DNA of 64,000 nucleotides from UBA2965 sp036526135 (GTDB taxonomy: Bacteria > Pseudomonadota > Gammaproteobacteria > Pseudomonadales > Azotimanducaceae): contig DATCZA010000070.1 in the NCBI GenBank assembly GCA_036526135.1, positions 1 to 64,000 on the forward strand. Reading direction: 5' to 3'. The notes under the pieces were generated by a model that ran no database searches, had not been told where the DNA came from, and was given only the letters and a program-made list of their open reading frames with translations. The position numbers were made by a program, and so were the translations under genes. This document shows, in pieces, positions 8,060-16,759 of the stretch (position 1 is the stretch's first letter; each line of letters opens with the position of its first letter).

Positions 8060-9628
8060 CTAGGTTGGACCTGCCGCTGAAAGAGCAGTCAGGTCGGTCC
8101 ACATCATCTCGTAGTACTCGCCGCCGCCGTCGGGAAACAGGGTCTGAAACCTTGCGATGCTCTCACCTAGCGGCTGGGCCTCAGCCGCTGCCCCACGCTC
8201 GAGGCTTGCCCGTGCCTCCTCGGCTTTGCCGAGCTGCAGCTGCGCGCCGGCGAGCAGATAGAGAAGGATTGGGTGCACGGTCTGGTACAAGCGGGTGGCG
8301 GTCAGCAGGGATGCTTCCGCTTCCGTGAAGTTTCCGTGATGAATCAACGCTTCCCCATGCAACCAGTAGAACCAGGGTAGCTGGGGGGCGTTCGGCGCGA
8401 GCCGCATGGCCTTATCGAAGTAGGGGAGCGATTCTCGCGAACGTCCGTTGTGCGTGAGGATGTCCGCATAGTAGGCCAGCCCCTCGGCATAGCTCGGGCT
8501 GATCTTCGGAACCCGCTCGGCATAGGAGAGCGCGTCCGCCGCCTGGCCCGTCGTCAGCAGAGTGAAGGCAAGGTAGGCGTTGACCTTGGGATCGTCCGGG
8601 TCGAGCTGTGCGGCCAGACGTGCCTCAGCCACGGCTTCTGCGGCAATCTCGGGGTCGTTGTAATACATGGCGTTCAGGGCCAGGGCTCGCCCTAGAACCG
8701 CATGGGCCAGGGCATACTCCGGGTCGAGCTTCACCGCCTGCCGAGCATACTCCACGCCGTTCTCGGCACCGGTGATCTCGTGGCTGAAGGCCATTTCGGA
8801 TTGCGAGACCAACGCCCAGGCCGTGAGGTCGTCGGTGCGGGAGTGGGCAATTGCGGAGAACTCCTCTTTGAACACGGCATCGCCCACCGCTGCTGCGACG
8901 CCCAGAGTGACCTCGTCCTGGATCTCGAAGAAATCGCCCAAGGGCCTGTCGTACTTGTCGGCCCACATGTGTGCGCCGGAGCCGGCGTCAATGACCTGTA
9001 CGGTTACGCGGACGCGTCCGCCCATCGGACGGATGCTGCCCTCGATCACGTAGTCCGCTCCGAGGTCGCGGCCGACGTCTCTAATATCCGGATTCCGGCC
9101 CTTGTACTTGAAAGTGGAGTTTCGCGCGATCACTTCGACGCCCGGCGACTGCGCGAGGAGGGTAATGATGTCCTCGGTCAGGCCATCGGCGAGATGCTGG
9201 TTGCTCTCTTCATCGGACATGTTCGCGAATGGCAGCACGGCCAGAACAGGGTTGGAAGCCCGGACCTGCAGCACCGGATCGGAGTCGCCGCCACCTTCAA
9301 ATACCTCTTTGGAGAAGTACACGTAAGCACCCAGCGAGATCAGGAGAGCAAGGCCAATGGTCAGGAGAGGCACGATGGGATTCGACGGCCGGGTCGCCCG
9401 CGTCCGGTCCAGCAGCCAGGTTGCGATCAGTGTCAGCGGAAGGCCCGCGAGCACCAGGATCAAAAACGCTCTCATGATCCACGCGGGGGACTCGAACGCC
9501 TCGAGGACGATGTCAGCGGCCTGAATGGACAGCCAGCCAACCACCACGTAGATGGTGGCGATCCGGAACAGACGATGGCGCCGGAACCCGGCGACCTTTC
9601 CCTGGGTTTGTTCGTTCATGTGCTCCAT
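8060..9628 (-). CDS. Membrane-anchored FlgO-like/TPR protein (CadC-like or cyclase-associated type)
   Basis: 522 residues from the chosen ATG; an in-frame open stretch continues upstream but would overlap the neighbouring gene. Three hydrophobic segments occur near residues 22-40, 48-69 and 83-104. Next comes a LAVLPFANMSDEESNQ domain with LADGLTEDI and a YVIEGSI strand, as found behind adenylate cyclase or winged-helix domains in many proteobacteria, and then TPR repeats (ALAHAVLGRAL, YAEGLAYYA, PWFYWLHGEAL). Neither a cyclase nor a DNA-binding domain is present, so it is probably a scaffold or peptidoglycan/outer-membrane-linked protein rather than an enzyme. It starts about 23 bases after the upstream paralogue 4 and is followed by truncated paralogue 3. 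Confidence 0.75.
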   Translation of the reverse strand: MEHMNEQTQGKVAGFRRHRLFRIATIYVVVGWLSIQAADIVLEAFESPAWIMRAFLILVLAGLPLTLIATWLLDRTRATRPSNPIVPLLTIGLALLISLGAYVYFSKEVFEGGGDSDPVLQVRASNPVLAVLPFANMSDEESNQHLADGLTEDIITLLAQSPGVEVIARNSTFKYKGRNPDIRDVGRDLGADYVIEGSIRPMGGRVRVTVQVIDAGSGAHMWADKYDRPLGDFFEIQDEVTLGVAAAVGDAVFKEEFSAIAHSRTDDLTAWALVSQSEMAFSHEITGAENGVEYARQAVKLDPEYALAHAVLGRALALNAMYYNDPEIAAEAVAEARLAAQLDPDDPKVNAYLAFTLLTTGQAADALSYAERVPKISPSYAEGLAYYADILTHNGRSRESLPYFDKAMRLAPNAPQLPWFYWLHGEALIHHGNFTEAEASLLTATRLYQTVHPILLYLLAGAQLQLGKAEEARASLERGAAAEAQPLGESIARFQTLFPDGGGEYYEMMWTDLTALSAAGPT

Positions 9629-9650
9629 GATTTTAGCACTGAGGCTGGCG

Positions 9651-10139
9651 TCAGCTGCGGGCCTCAAGGATCGAATTGACGGCGTCGACAAACCAATCGG
9701 AGAATCCTTCCGACGACGCCTTCGACCACCAGCTCTGAAAGTCCGGTGAGGCGGAGAACGTGCCGACCTGTTTTCTCAACAGGTCATCTATTCCCATCGC
9801 TTCCCAGTTTAGATTCCGACGCTGAAATTCGATGTTTTCCAGTCGCAGGAAGTATGCCGACAGGAAAAGCTGTGCGCTGGCAAATTCCGATGGATCCAGA
9901 GGTCGTGCGCTCACGAGCTTTTCGTAGATGGCCGACAAACGCTCGTCCTTGGCTGTTTGCAGGAACACCTGAACCCAACCATCGGCGTTCTGGCTTATGA
10001 TCTGAGACTCCAGATCACTCACGCTCTGTTGATGCATCCGCGCGCTGAGCCGGGTTTGATAAGCGAGGTAAATCAGCGTGATCAGAACGGCTATTCCGCC
10101 GACGAACTCCCCGACGGCACCCAACGTGGCGATATCCAT
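9651..10139 (-). CDS. One-helix membrane protein of unknown function, paralogue 4 of 5
   Basis: 162 residues. It begins MDIATLGAVGEFVGG, like MDINWEAVGAIGEIVG of paralogue 5; the helix ends TLIYLAYQTR. The C-terminal part has FQSWWSKASSEGFSDWFVDAVNSIL, the late Trp and Phe pattern shared with paralogues 1, 2 and 5. It is the upstream gene of a minus-strand pair with the TPR protein, so the two may be co-expressed. Function unknown. Confidence 0.72.
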   Translation of the reverse strand: MDIATLGAVGEFVGGIAVLITLIYLAYQTRLSARMHQQSVSDLESQIISQNADGWVQVFLQTAKDERLSAIYEKLVSARPLDPSEFASAQLFLSAYFLRLENIEFQRRNLNWEAMGIDDLLRKQVGTFSASPDFQSWWSKASSEGFSDWFVDAVNSILEARS

Positions 10140-10375
10140 GATCTAGGACTTCCCGTAAAGCGACGCGGTCTGACTCACCTGCATCGTTCTTCTCCACTCC
10201 CGCTCCTTGCCAATCTACGAGAAAAGAGTCTTGTAGAGAAGGCGCATCGGGCGGAGATGCTCGCTTCATGACCGGCTCGGGCCCTCCGCGGAGCTCTCCG
10301 GGGGCTTGGCAGGGCGTGTCGAGCAGCACGGGCGCTTCGGAGTATGATCTGCGCTGGACTTGATTGGGGTCGACG

Positions 10376-11638
10376 ATGGACTGGCAGCAATACGAGCTGG
10401 AGCACGAGCAGCGACTGGACAATGCGCGTGCCCACGCGGCAACGCTGGCCCTCGAAGAGATTGACGTTGCTCACTGGGACCTCATGCGATTCGACACGAT
10501 CTGGCCGTACTTCGAGCGCCTGCGCCGCGAAGCGCCCGTCTATCATCATGAAAACAGCATCGTGGGTCCCTACTGGTCCGTGACGAGCTACGAGCTGGTC
10601 AAGGCCGTCGATACCGACGCGCGTCGTTTTTCTTCCGAGCCGACCATCGGGCTGAACGTGCCGCCGGAGCAGGACGAAGCGTCGAGCTTCATTGCCATGG
10701 ACGACCCGAAGCACGCGGAGCAGCGCAAGGCGGTCGCGCCTGTGGCAGGTCCCCGTAACCTCGCTGCGCTGGCGCCGACGATCAGGCAACGCGTGGCTGA
10801 CATTCTCGACGGTCTTCCTGTGGGTGAGCCCTTCAACTGGGTGGAGCGCGTATCCATCGAGCTCACCACGCAGATGCTCGCGACCCTGTTCGATTTCCCT
10901 TTCGAGGAACGCTACAAGCTGACGCGCTGGTCGGACATCGCGATTTCTCCACGCAAAGCGGGCCTCTGGGACACGCTGGAAGAGCGCGAGCGGGAGCTCG
11001 ACGAGTGCCTGTCGCGCATGACCGAGCTGCGCGACGAGCGGATCCGCCAACCGGGCGGTCACGACCTGCTCTCGATGCTTGCGCACAGCGAAAGTACCCG
11101 CAACATGCCGCCGCGCCAGTTCCTGGGCAACCTGCTTCTGCTCATCGTTGGTGGCAACGACACCACGAGAAATTCCATCTCGGGCGGTGTGCTTGCCATG
11201 AATCGGTGGCCGGAAGAGTTCGAGAAGCTCAAAGCCGACCGCTCGAAGATTCCGAACGCCGTGGCCGAGATCATCCGCTGGCAGACGCCGCTGGCGTTCA
11301 TGCGTCGCACGACGACGGAGGATGTTGAGATTGGTGGCCAGACCATTCCCGCGGGAGAAAGGGTATTGATGTGGTACGCGTCCGGGAATCGGGACGAGAA
11401 CGTTTTCGAGAATGCCGACCTCTTTGAGGTCGATCGCGGGAACGCTCGCCAGCACCTCTCCTTCGGCTTCGGTGTGCACCGCTGCATGGGCAATCGCGTC
11501 GCCGAGCTGCAGCTCAAGATCCTCTGGGAGGAGCTGCTGGAGCGTTACAGCCGTATTGAAGTGGCAGGCGCTCCGGTGAGGGCCATCTCCAACTTCGTTC
11601 GCGGCTACACTCACCTGCCCGTGAAGTTGCACACCTGA
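10376..11638 (+). CDS. CYP153-like cytochrome P450
   Basis: 420 residues from an ATG preceded by GGGG at six bases; a TTG four codons upstream is less likely. I-helix GGNDTTRNS at 259-267, ExxR as EIIR at 298-301, the CYP153-typical RWQTPLAFMRR after it, and heme-binding FGFGVHRC with Cys370. CYP153 enzymes are soluble terminal hydroxylases of alkanes, fatty acids and related chains, and draw electrons from a ferredoxin and reductase; neither partner gene is in the window. It is followed in the same direction by a haemoglobin gene and a second CYP153-like gene. Exact subfamily and substrate are not determinable here. Confidence 0.93.
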   Translation: MDWQQYELEHEQRLDNARAHAATLALEEIDVAHWDLMRFDTIWPYFERLRREAPVYHHENSIVGPYWSVTSYELVKAVDTDARRFSSEPTIGLNVPPEQDEASSFIAMDDPKHAEQRKAVAPVAGPRNLAALAPTIRQRVADILDGLPVGEPFNWVERVSIELTTQMLATLFDFPFEERYKLTRWSDIAISPRKAGLWDTLEERERELDECLSRMTELRDERIRQPGGHDLLSMLAHSESTRNMPPRQFLGNLLLLIVGGNDTTRNSISGGVLAMNRWPEEFEKLKADRSKIPNAVAEIIRWQTPLAFMRRTTTEDVEIGGQTIPAGERVLMWYASGNRDENVFENADLFEVDRGNARQHLSFGFGVHRCMGNRVAELQLKILWEELLERYSRIEVAGAPVRAISNFVRGYTHLPVKLHT

Positions 11639-11725
11639 CCGTGGGTCATCGGGCAATGGGCCTCTCGAGGTGACCTTTCACGACGTTACCGGCGGCGAAC
11701 ACGTCTCTCCTGGGGCGCAGCGGTC

Positions 11726-12163
11726 GTGAGCGACGAGCCCAGCTACGGCACGGGAGATGCCACCTTCAGAGCCGCCGGTGGGGAAGCCGGCATCCGACGG
11801 TTGGTAGACGCTTTTTACGACATCATGGAGCGGGACCCCAGATACCGGCGTATCTGGGACTGGCACCCGCCGGACAACGAAGTATCACGCGACAAGCTCG
11901 CGCGCTTTCTCTGCGCCTGGATGGGCGGTCCGCGGTTGTTCAGCGAGAAGTACGGTCGCATCAGCATTCCGTCCGCCCACGCGCACCTTGGCGTCACCGC
12001 CGTCGAGCGCGATCTCTGGCTCGACTGCATGGCCCGAGCGCTTGCGCAGCAGGATTACCCCGAGTCGCTGGTCGCATACCTCCTCAAGGAGCTCGCCGTA
12101 CCCGCCGAGCGTATTCGACAGGTAACCGAGGGCGGAGCAAAATCTGAAACTGGAGACCGTTAG
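11726..12163 (+). CDS. Group II truncated haemoglobin
   Basis: 145 residues with a GTG start. The short 2/2 globin fold shows FYDIMERDP (about 30-38), LARFLCAWMGGPRLFSEKYG (about 58-77), probable proximal His85 and, nine residues on, ERDLWLDCM with Trp98 at the position of the conserved TrpG8. Such globins bind oxygen or nitric oxide in the cytoplasm. It lies between two CYP153-like genes, about 90 bases after the first stop and 105 before the second start, so oxygen supply to, or NO protection of, the P450s is a plausible but unproven role. Confidence 0.88.
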   Translation: MSDEPSYGTGDATFRAAGGEAGIRRLVDAFYDIMERDPRYRRIWDWHPPDNEVSRDKLARFLCAWMGGPRLFSEKYGRISIPSAHAHLGVTAVERDLWLDCMARALAQQDYPESLVAYLLKELAVPAERIRQVTEGGAKSETGDR

Positions 12164-12267
12164 CAGCTCTCAGCAGTAGCCTCGAAGCGCGCCCGGTCGC
12201 GATCGGATTTCCGGTCGGTGATATGCTTCTGAAATCGTTCACTTTACGGCTTGATCAGGAGGCTCGG

Positions 12268-13524
12268 ATGAAGTTGAAGACAGGTGCGGATGTCGATGCC
12301 ACCCCCCTCGAGGAGATCGACGTCAGTCGTCCGGAACTTTACCTGAACGACACCTGGCAGCCGTGGTTCGCCCGCCTCAGAAGGGAAGCGCCCGTGCACT
12401 TTCTTGCGGACAGCGTGAACGGCCCTTTCTGGTCGGTCTCCAGTCATCAACTGATCAAGGAGGTCGACAGAAACCACCAGGTGTTCTCGTCGGAGAAAGG
12501 CGGGATCGCAATCGTCGACCCTTACGTGATGGAGGAAGGCCAGGTACAGGGCCGCAGCTTCATCGCGCTGGACGAGCCGAAACACATGCCGCAGAGAATG
12601 GCCGTCGCTCCCACGGTCGCTCCGAAGAACCTGGCGGAGCTGGAGCCGCTGATTCGTGAGAGAGCCATCGACATCCTCGACCACCTGCCGGTTGGCGAAA
12701 CCTTCAACTGGGTGCAGGAAGTATCCATCGAGCTGACGGCCCGGATGCTGGCCACGCTGTTTGGTTTCCCGTACGAGGACCGCCGCAAGCTAGTGTACTG
12801 GTCGGACCTGGCTACCGCGGTGCCCGAGGTGACCGGAGACGACAGCATCGATCTGAGCAAGCGCTACGAGGAGCTGATGGGCGCGGCGGCGGCGTTCTAT
12901 CAGTTGTGGGCGGAACGGGCCCAGGAACCGCCAAAATTCGATCTGATCTCCATGCTCATCCACAACGAGCAGACCGCGAAGATGAACGAGGACCCTGAGC
13001 AGTTTCTCGGCAACATACTGCTGTTGATCGTGGGCGGAAACGACACCACCCGGAACAGCATCAGCGGAGGCGTGATCGCTCTGAACCGCTATCCGGGTGA
13101 GTATCAGAAACTGCGGGACAATCCCGGCCTGATCCCAAACATGGTTTCTGAAATAGTTCGTTGGCAGACACCGGTCATTCACATGCGCCGAACGGCCCTG
13201 CAGGATTGCGAGCTCGGTGGCAAGCAAATCAGGGAGGGCGACAAGGTGGTGATGTGGTACCTCTCCGGTAATCGAGACGAGACTGTTTTCGATGATCCGG
13301 ACCGGCTGATCATCGATCGCCCGAACGCCAGGGCCCACGTCGCGTTCGGCTTCGGGGTGCACCGCTGCATGGGTAACCGGCTGGCGGAGCTTCAGCTGCG
13401 CATTCTCTGGGAAGAGATCATGAAGCGCTTTCACACCGTTGAAGTGGTGGGCGACGTCGAGCGTTTGTCCAACAACTTCATCAGAGGAATCAAGGACGTC
13501 CCCGTAAGGCTCCACCCAACTTGA
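12268..13524 (+). CDS. Second CYP153-like cytochrome P450
   Basis: 418 residues; CAGGAGG six bases before this ATG decides the start, although the frame is open further upstream. I-helix GGNDTTRNS at 256-264, EIVR at 295-298, RWQTPVIHMRRTALQD directly after, and FGFGVHRC with Cys367: all resemble CYP153 proteins strongly. It is clearly homologous to the P450 at 10376-11638 but diverged, so the pair is an old duplication or two acquisitions with different chain-length or substrate preference. It converges with the AhpD-like gene; no terminator was recognised between them. Confidence 0.94.
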   Translation: MKLKTGADVDATPLEEIDVSRPELYLNDTWQPWFARLRREAPVHFLADSVNGPFWSVSSHQLIKEVDRNHQVFSSEKGGIAIVDPYVMEEGQVQGRSFIALDEPKHMPQRMAVAPTVAPKNLAELEPLIRERAIDILDHLPVGETFNWVQEVSIELTARMLATLFGFPYEDRRKLVYWSDLATAVPEVTGDDSIDLSKRYEELMGAAAAFYQLWAERAQEPPKFDLISMLIHNEQTAKMNEDPEQFLGNILLLIVGGNDTTRNSISGGVIALNRYPGEYQKLRDNPGLIPNMVSEIVRWQTPVIHMRRTALQDCELGGKQIREGDKVVMWYLSGNRDETVFDDPDRLIIDRPNARAHVAFGFGVHRCMGNRLAELQLRILWEEIMKRFHTVEVVGDVERLSNNFIRGIKDVPVRLHPT

Positions 13525-13647
13525 GCTCGTCGTTCAGGCGGCGCTCTCGACGTTGCCTTCCTCCAGCCCTAAGGCACCCTCCGTCGTGAGCGCGGAAACC
13601 TTGGCGATCGCATCCACGCAGATCATCGCCACAGCAGCAGCAGGAAG

Positions 13648-14226
13648 CTAACCGGCGCCGTCGCCAAAAGCCAGCTGGCGCCAGAGGTCCCGATAGTCGT
13701 AGTCGGTCTGCAACGCCAGGTTCAGACGGTTGTAGGAAGCGAAGTCGCTGACGATGTGCGTCAGCTGGACGATGCCCTTGTCGCTCAGCCCGATGTTCCG
13801 AAGGCGGGCGACGTCGCCGTCGGTGACGCCGGCCGCATCCCGATTAACCTGCAGTGCGTACTCCAGCATCGTCCTCAGCCGCAGGTCCGAAACGGCGTCC
13901 GTTCCGACGCTCACCAGTTCGGCCACATAGTCCTCCGCCGCTTCCAGGCCGTGGTTGAGGATGGTGCAGAATGCCGCCGTGCAGTAGCGGCAGCCGTTGT
14001 CTTTTGAGACCAGGATGCCGATGTGCTGGATCTCGGGCATGGTCAGCTCACCGGCCTCCCAGAGCACCTTTGTGGCGCCGAGCTTCGCCGTGAAGAACTC
14101 CGGGAAATTCATCTCCACGTAGAAATGGTTGGGCACGCTGCCCTCCATCTGGGTCACCCACTCGAAGATGCCGGCTACTGCCGGATCGTCAACGGACTCA
14201 GGCTTGGCGAGTTTCACTCTTGCCAT
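13648..14226 (-). CDS. Carboxymuconolactone decarboxylase/AhpD-like protein
   Basis: 192 residues, all-helical. The redox motif CRYC (Cys79, Cys82) is followed by His92, the arrangement expected for an AhpD-type peroxidase-related protein rather than the true decarboxylase, which lacks the CxxC. It may act on organic peroxides or serve as a disulfide reductant in the cytoplasm. It starts 33 bases after the TonB-dependent receptor stop on the same strand and is probably co-transcribed with it. Confidence 0.85.
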   Translation of the reverse strand: MARVKLAKPESVDDPAVAGIFEWVTQMEGSVPNHFYVEMNFPEFFTAKLGATKVLWEAGELTMPEIQHIGILVSKDNGCRYCTAAFCTILNHGLEAAEDYVAELVSVGTDAVSDLRLRTMLEYALQVNRDAAGVTDGDVARLRNIGLSDKGIVQLTHIVSDFASYNRLNLALQTDYDYRDLWRQLAFGDGAG

Positions 14227-14259
14227 GTTTCGGCCTCTCGTCGTCCCCTGTGAATCGGG

Positions 14260-16674
14260 CTAGAACTCCTTGCGGACTTCCAGCCGCCACTGGCTGCCAC
14301 GATCGAACATCCCTTCGTAGGACTGGAAGGCCGTGCCGTAGACGCCGCTGACGAGATACTTCTCGTCGGTCAGGTTGCGGCCTGACAGGGCAACGGTCCA
14401 ATCCTCGCCCGCGTTGCGCCAGCGGACGCTGGCGTCGATCAGGTGGTAGCCGTCCGTCTCCAGCTGCGGCGTGTTGTAGGCATCGTTGAAGGTTTCCGAG
14501 CGGTAGCTCCAGTCGGCGCGCACTACCAGCGAGCCCGCATCGTCGAGCTGAAAGTCCTTGGAGATGCCGGCGCTGGCCGTGAACTCCGGCACCCGCTCGA
14601 ACTCGTTGTCCTCGCCGATCAGCGTGATGCCGGTGTCGATCTCGTCGTACTCGGCGTCCAGCCACGACAGGCTGCCTTCTATCAGCCAGTCGTCCGCCGG
14701 CACCAGGGTCACCTCCAGCTCCAGGCCATTGATGGACGCCTTGCCGATGTTCTGGGTGACGGGCGCGACGCTGTTGAACACCTGTACCTGCAGATCCTTG
14801 TAGTCGCTTCGGAACACGGCGCCGTTCAGACGCAGCCGGCCGTCCCAACCCGTGGCTTTGGCGCCGATCTCGTAGGACTTCACGAACTCGGGATCGTAGG
14901 TCGGAATCAGGTCGATGTCGGGCGTCCCCGGCGGCGCGGTAAATCCGGGAACGATGGGCGGGAAGACGCGCTGGGTGAAGCCCCCCGACTTGAACCCTTC
15001 GGAGTAAGTGGCGTAGAGCATGACGTCGTCGGTCGCATCGAACGAGACGTTCACCATGGGGGTGAACTCGTCGATGTCGATGCGTTTCTCGAGGTACGGC
15101 AGGATCCGCTCGCCCGCCTGGAGGAAGGGCGCATCCAGCGCGGCCAGGGGGTTGCCCTCGGGTACCAGCTCGCTGATGCCCGCATAGTAGTTCTGGAAGA
15201 TGATCTGATCCGGCAGGAAGGACTTCTCTTCCTCGGTGTAGCGGCCGCCCGCGGTCAGGTGCAGCCGGTCGGTGATGTCGAAGGTCGCCTGGGCGAAGAC
15301 GGCCCACGCTTCGTTGTCGAACTCGCCGCCGGAGCGGAAGTTGGAGACGGTGAAATCCAGGATGTTCACGTTGTCGCCGTCCTCGGTGAAGTAGTAGGCG
15401 CCCAGGATCCAGTTCAGCCGTTCGTGAGCACCAAGGAGCTGGAATTCCTGGGTGAACTGCTGCTGCTCGAGATCGTCGAAGAACTGCGAGATGCGCTGGG
15501 GCGAGTGATCCCCGTCCCGGGCGAACTCGGAGTCGAGATCCCGCCAGCTCGTGATGGACTTCAGCGTCAGCGTATCGGAGAGGTCCCAGCGAAGGTTTGC
15601 GGACACGCCGAAGAGGTCCGTCTTGGAGAACGCGGGCGCGGTGCCCTGATTTTCGCCGCTTTCCGGATCGATGTAGCGGCTGTCGTAGCAGTTCGGGATG
15701 CTCGGGTTGTAGGTGATGCCGTTGCCGTTGACGTCGGTGACGGCGCAGGGCTGGCCCGGCCCGGCCGCGGCGGCGGTGACGTTGTGAATGAATGCCATGG
15801 GCGGAGGCGGTGCCAGAACCACACCCTGCAGCTGGCTGAGATCGGTGAAGTCGATGCCGATCAGCTCCATGGGCGGACCGTTTTCGCGGTCCCGTGTGGC
15901 CTCGAAGCTCAGATCAGCGCGGAAGCGTTCGTTGGGCTCCCACGCGATTGCCAAACGCCCGGTCAACGTGTCGTCCTCGCCCAGATCGATGCCGTCGGCA
16001 CGGTCCACGTACCCGTCCTGCTGGAAGGATGCGACGGACAGCCGGGCGGCCACCGTATCGCTCAGCGGCAGGTGGGCCGAGCCGCGCAGATGCACCAGAT
16101 CGTCGGTGCCCAGAGCGCCGGATACCATGGCTTCAAACTCGCCGCCTGGCTCGGGTTTCACCGTGGTGATGGATATGGCGCCGCCGATTGTGTTCCGGCC
16201 AAACAGGGTGCCCTGGGGGCCGCGCAGGACTTCCAGGCGTTCCACGTCGATGATGTCCAGGATCGCGCCAACCGAGCGAGCCACGTACACGCCGTCCACG
16301 TACAGACCCACGCCAGGTTCCGTGGTGGGCAGAAACTCTTTCTGACCGATGCCGCGGATATAAATGGCGGCAGAGTTTGAGGCACCACCGAAACTCGGGT
16401 TGTTCTCCAGCGTCAGGCTGGGCACGAATTTCGCGATCTCGTCCAGACGTTCCACCCCCCGGTAATCGAGCGTCTCCTCGGTGAATGCCGAAATGGCGAT
16501 GGGCGCGCTCTGCAGCCCCTCTTCACGCATGCGGGCAGTGACCACGATTTCCTCGATCACGCTGGACGCAGCGCTGTGCGCCGACTGAGCGACTCCCGAA
16601 AAAGCACAGGCCAGGCCGAGAAACGCGGCCGGCGCGGACAGACGGCGGCCCAGGCCGCTCCGAGTAGAGTTCAT
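14260..16674 (-). CDS. TonB-dependent outer-membrane receptor
   Basis: 804 residues. Signal peptide to about residue 34, TonB box IEEIVVTAR at about 40-48, plug domain with IYIRGIGQ, GVGLYVDGVYV, LEVLRGPQGTLFGRN and GGAISITT, then a long beta-barrel ending in an aromatic-terminated strand (WRLEVRKEF). The plug sequence is of the type common in hydrocarbon- and aromatic-degrading proteobacteria and sphingomonads, where uptake of hydrophobic or glycosidic compounds is suspected rather than siderophore iron. It lies downstream of a TrpB2-like gene and upstream of the AhpD-like gene on the same strand. Confidence 0.93.
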   Translation of the reverse strand: MNSTRSGLGRRLSAPAAFLGLACAFSGVAQSAHSAASSVIEEIVVTARMREEGLQSAPIAISAFTEETLDYRGVERLDEIAKFVPSLTLENNPSFGGASNSAAIYIRGIGQKEFLPTTEPGVGLYVDGVYVARSVGAILDIIDVERLEVLRGPQGTLFGRNTIGGAISITTVKPEPGGEFEAMVSGALGTDDLVHLRGSAHLPLSDTVAARLSVASFQQDGYVDRADGIDLGEDDTLTGRLAIAWEPNERFRADLSFEATRDRENGPPMELIGIDFTDLSQLQGVVLAPPPPMAFIHNVTAAAAGPGQPCAVTDVNGNGITYNPSIPNCYDSRYIDPESGENQGTAPAFSKTDLFGVSANLRWDLSDTLTLKSITSWRDLDSEFARDGDHSPQRISQFFDDLEQQQFTQEFQLLGAHERLNWILGAYYFTEDGDNVNILDFTVSNFRSGGEFDNEAWAVFAQATFDITDRLHLTAGGRYTEEEKSFLPDQIIFQNYYAGISELVPEGNPLAALDAPFLQAGERILPYLEKRIDIDEFTPMVNVSFDATDDVMLYATYSEGFKSGGFTQRVFPPIVPGFTAPPGTPDIDLIPTYDPEFVKSYEIGAKATGWDGRLRLNGAVFRSDYKDLQVQVFNSVAPVTQNIGKASINGLELEVTLVPADDWLIEGSLSWLDAEYDEIDTGITLIGEDNEFERVPEFTASAGISKDFQLDDAGSLVVRADWSYRSETFNDAYNTPQLETDGYHLIDASVRWRNAGEDWTVALSGRNLTDEKYLVSGVYGTAFQSYEGMFDRGSQWRLEVRKEF

Positions 16675-16759
16675 GATGGTTCTCCCCTGATTGCTTGTTC
16701 TGTCGTCGTTCGTTCGGTGGTGCTCGTTTAAAAGCGGGTGTTCGCTCGTCTAGGCCCGC

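Noticed and set aside
13530..13625. Short minus-strand frame reading MICVDAIAKVSALTTEGALGL to a stop
   Set aside because: Protein-like composition but only about 31 codons, no start signal and no family; it may be a gene remnant, but the evidence is too thin for a feature.
14443..16380. 645-codon open frame opposite the TonB-dependent receptor
   Set aside because: It is the antisense shadow of a GC-rich gene; the translation has no domain, and the receptor on the other strand is certain.
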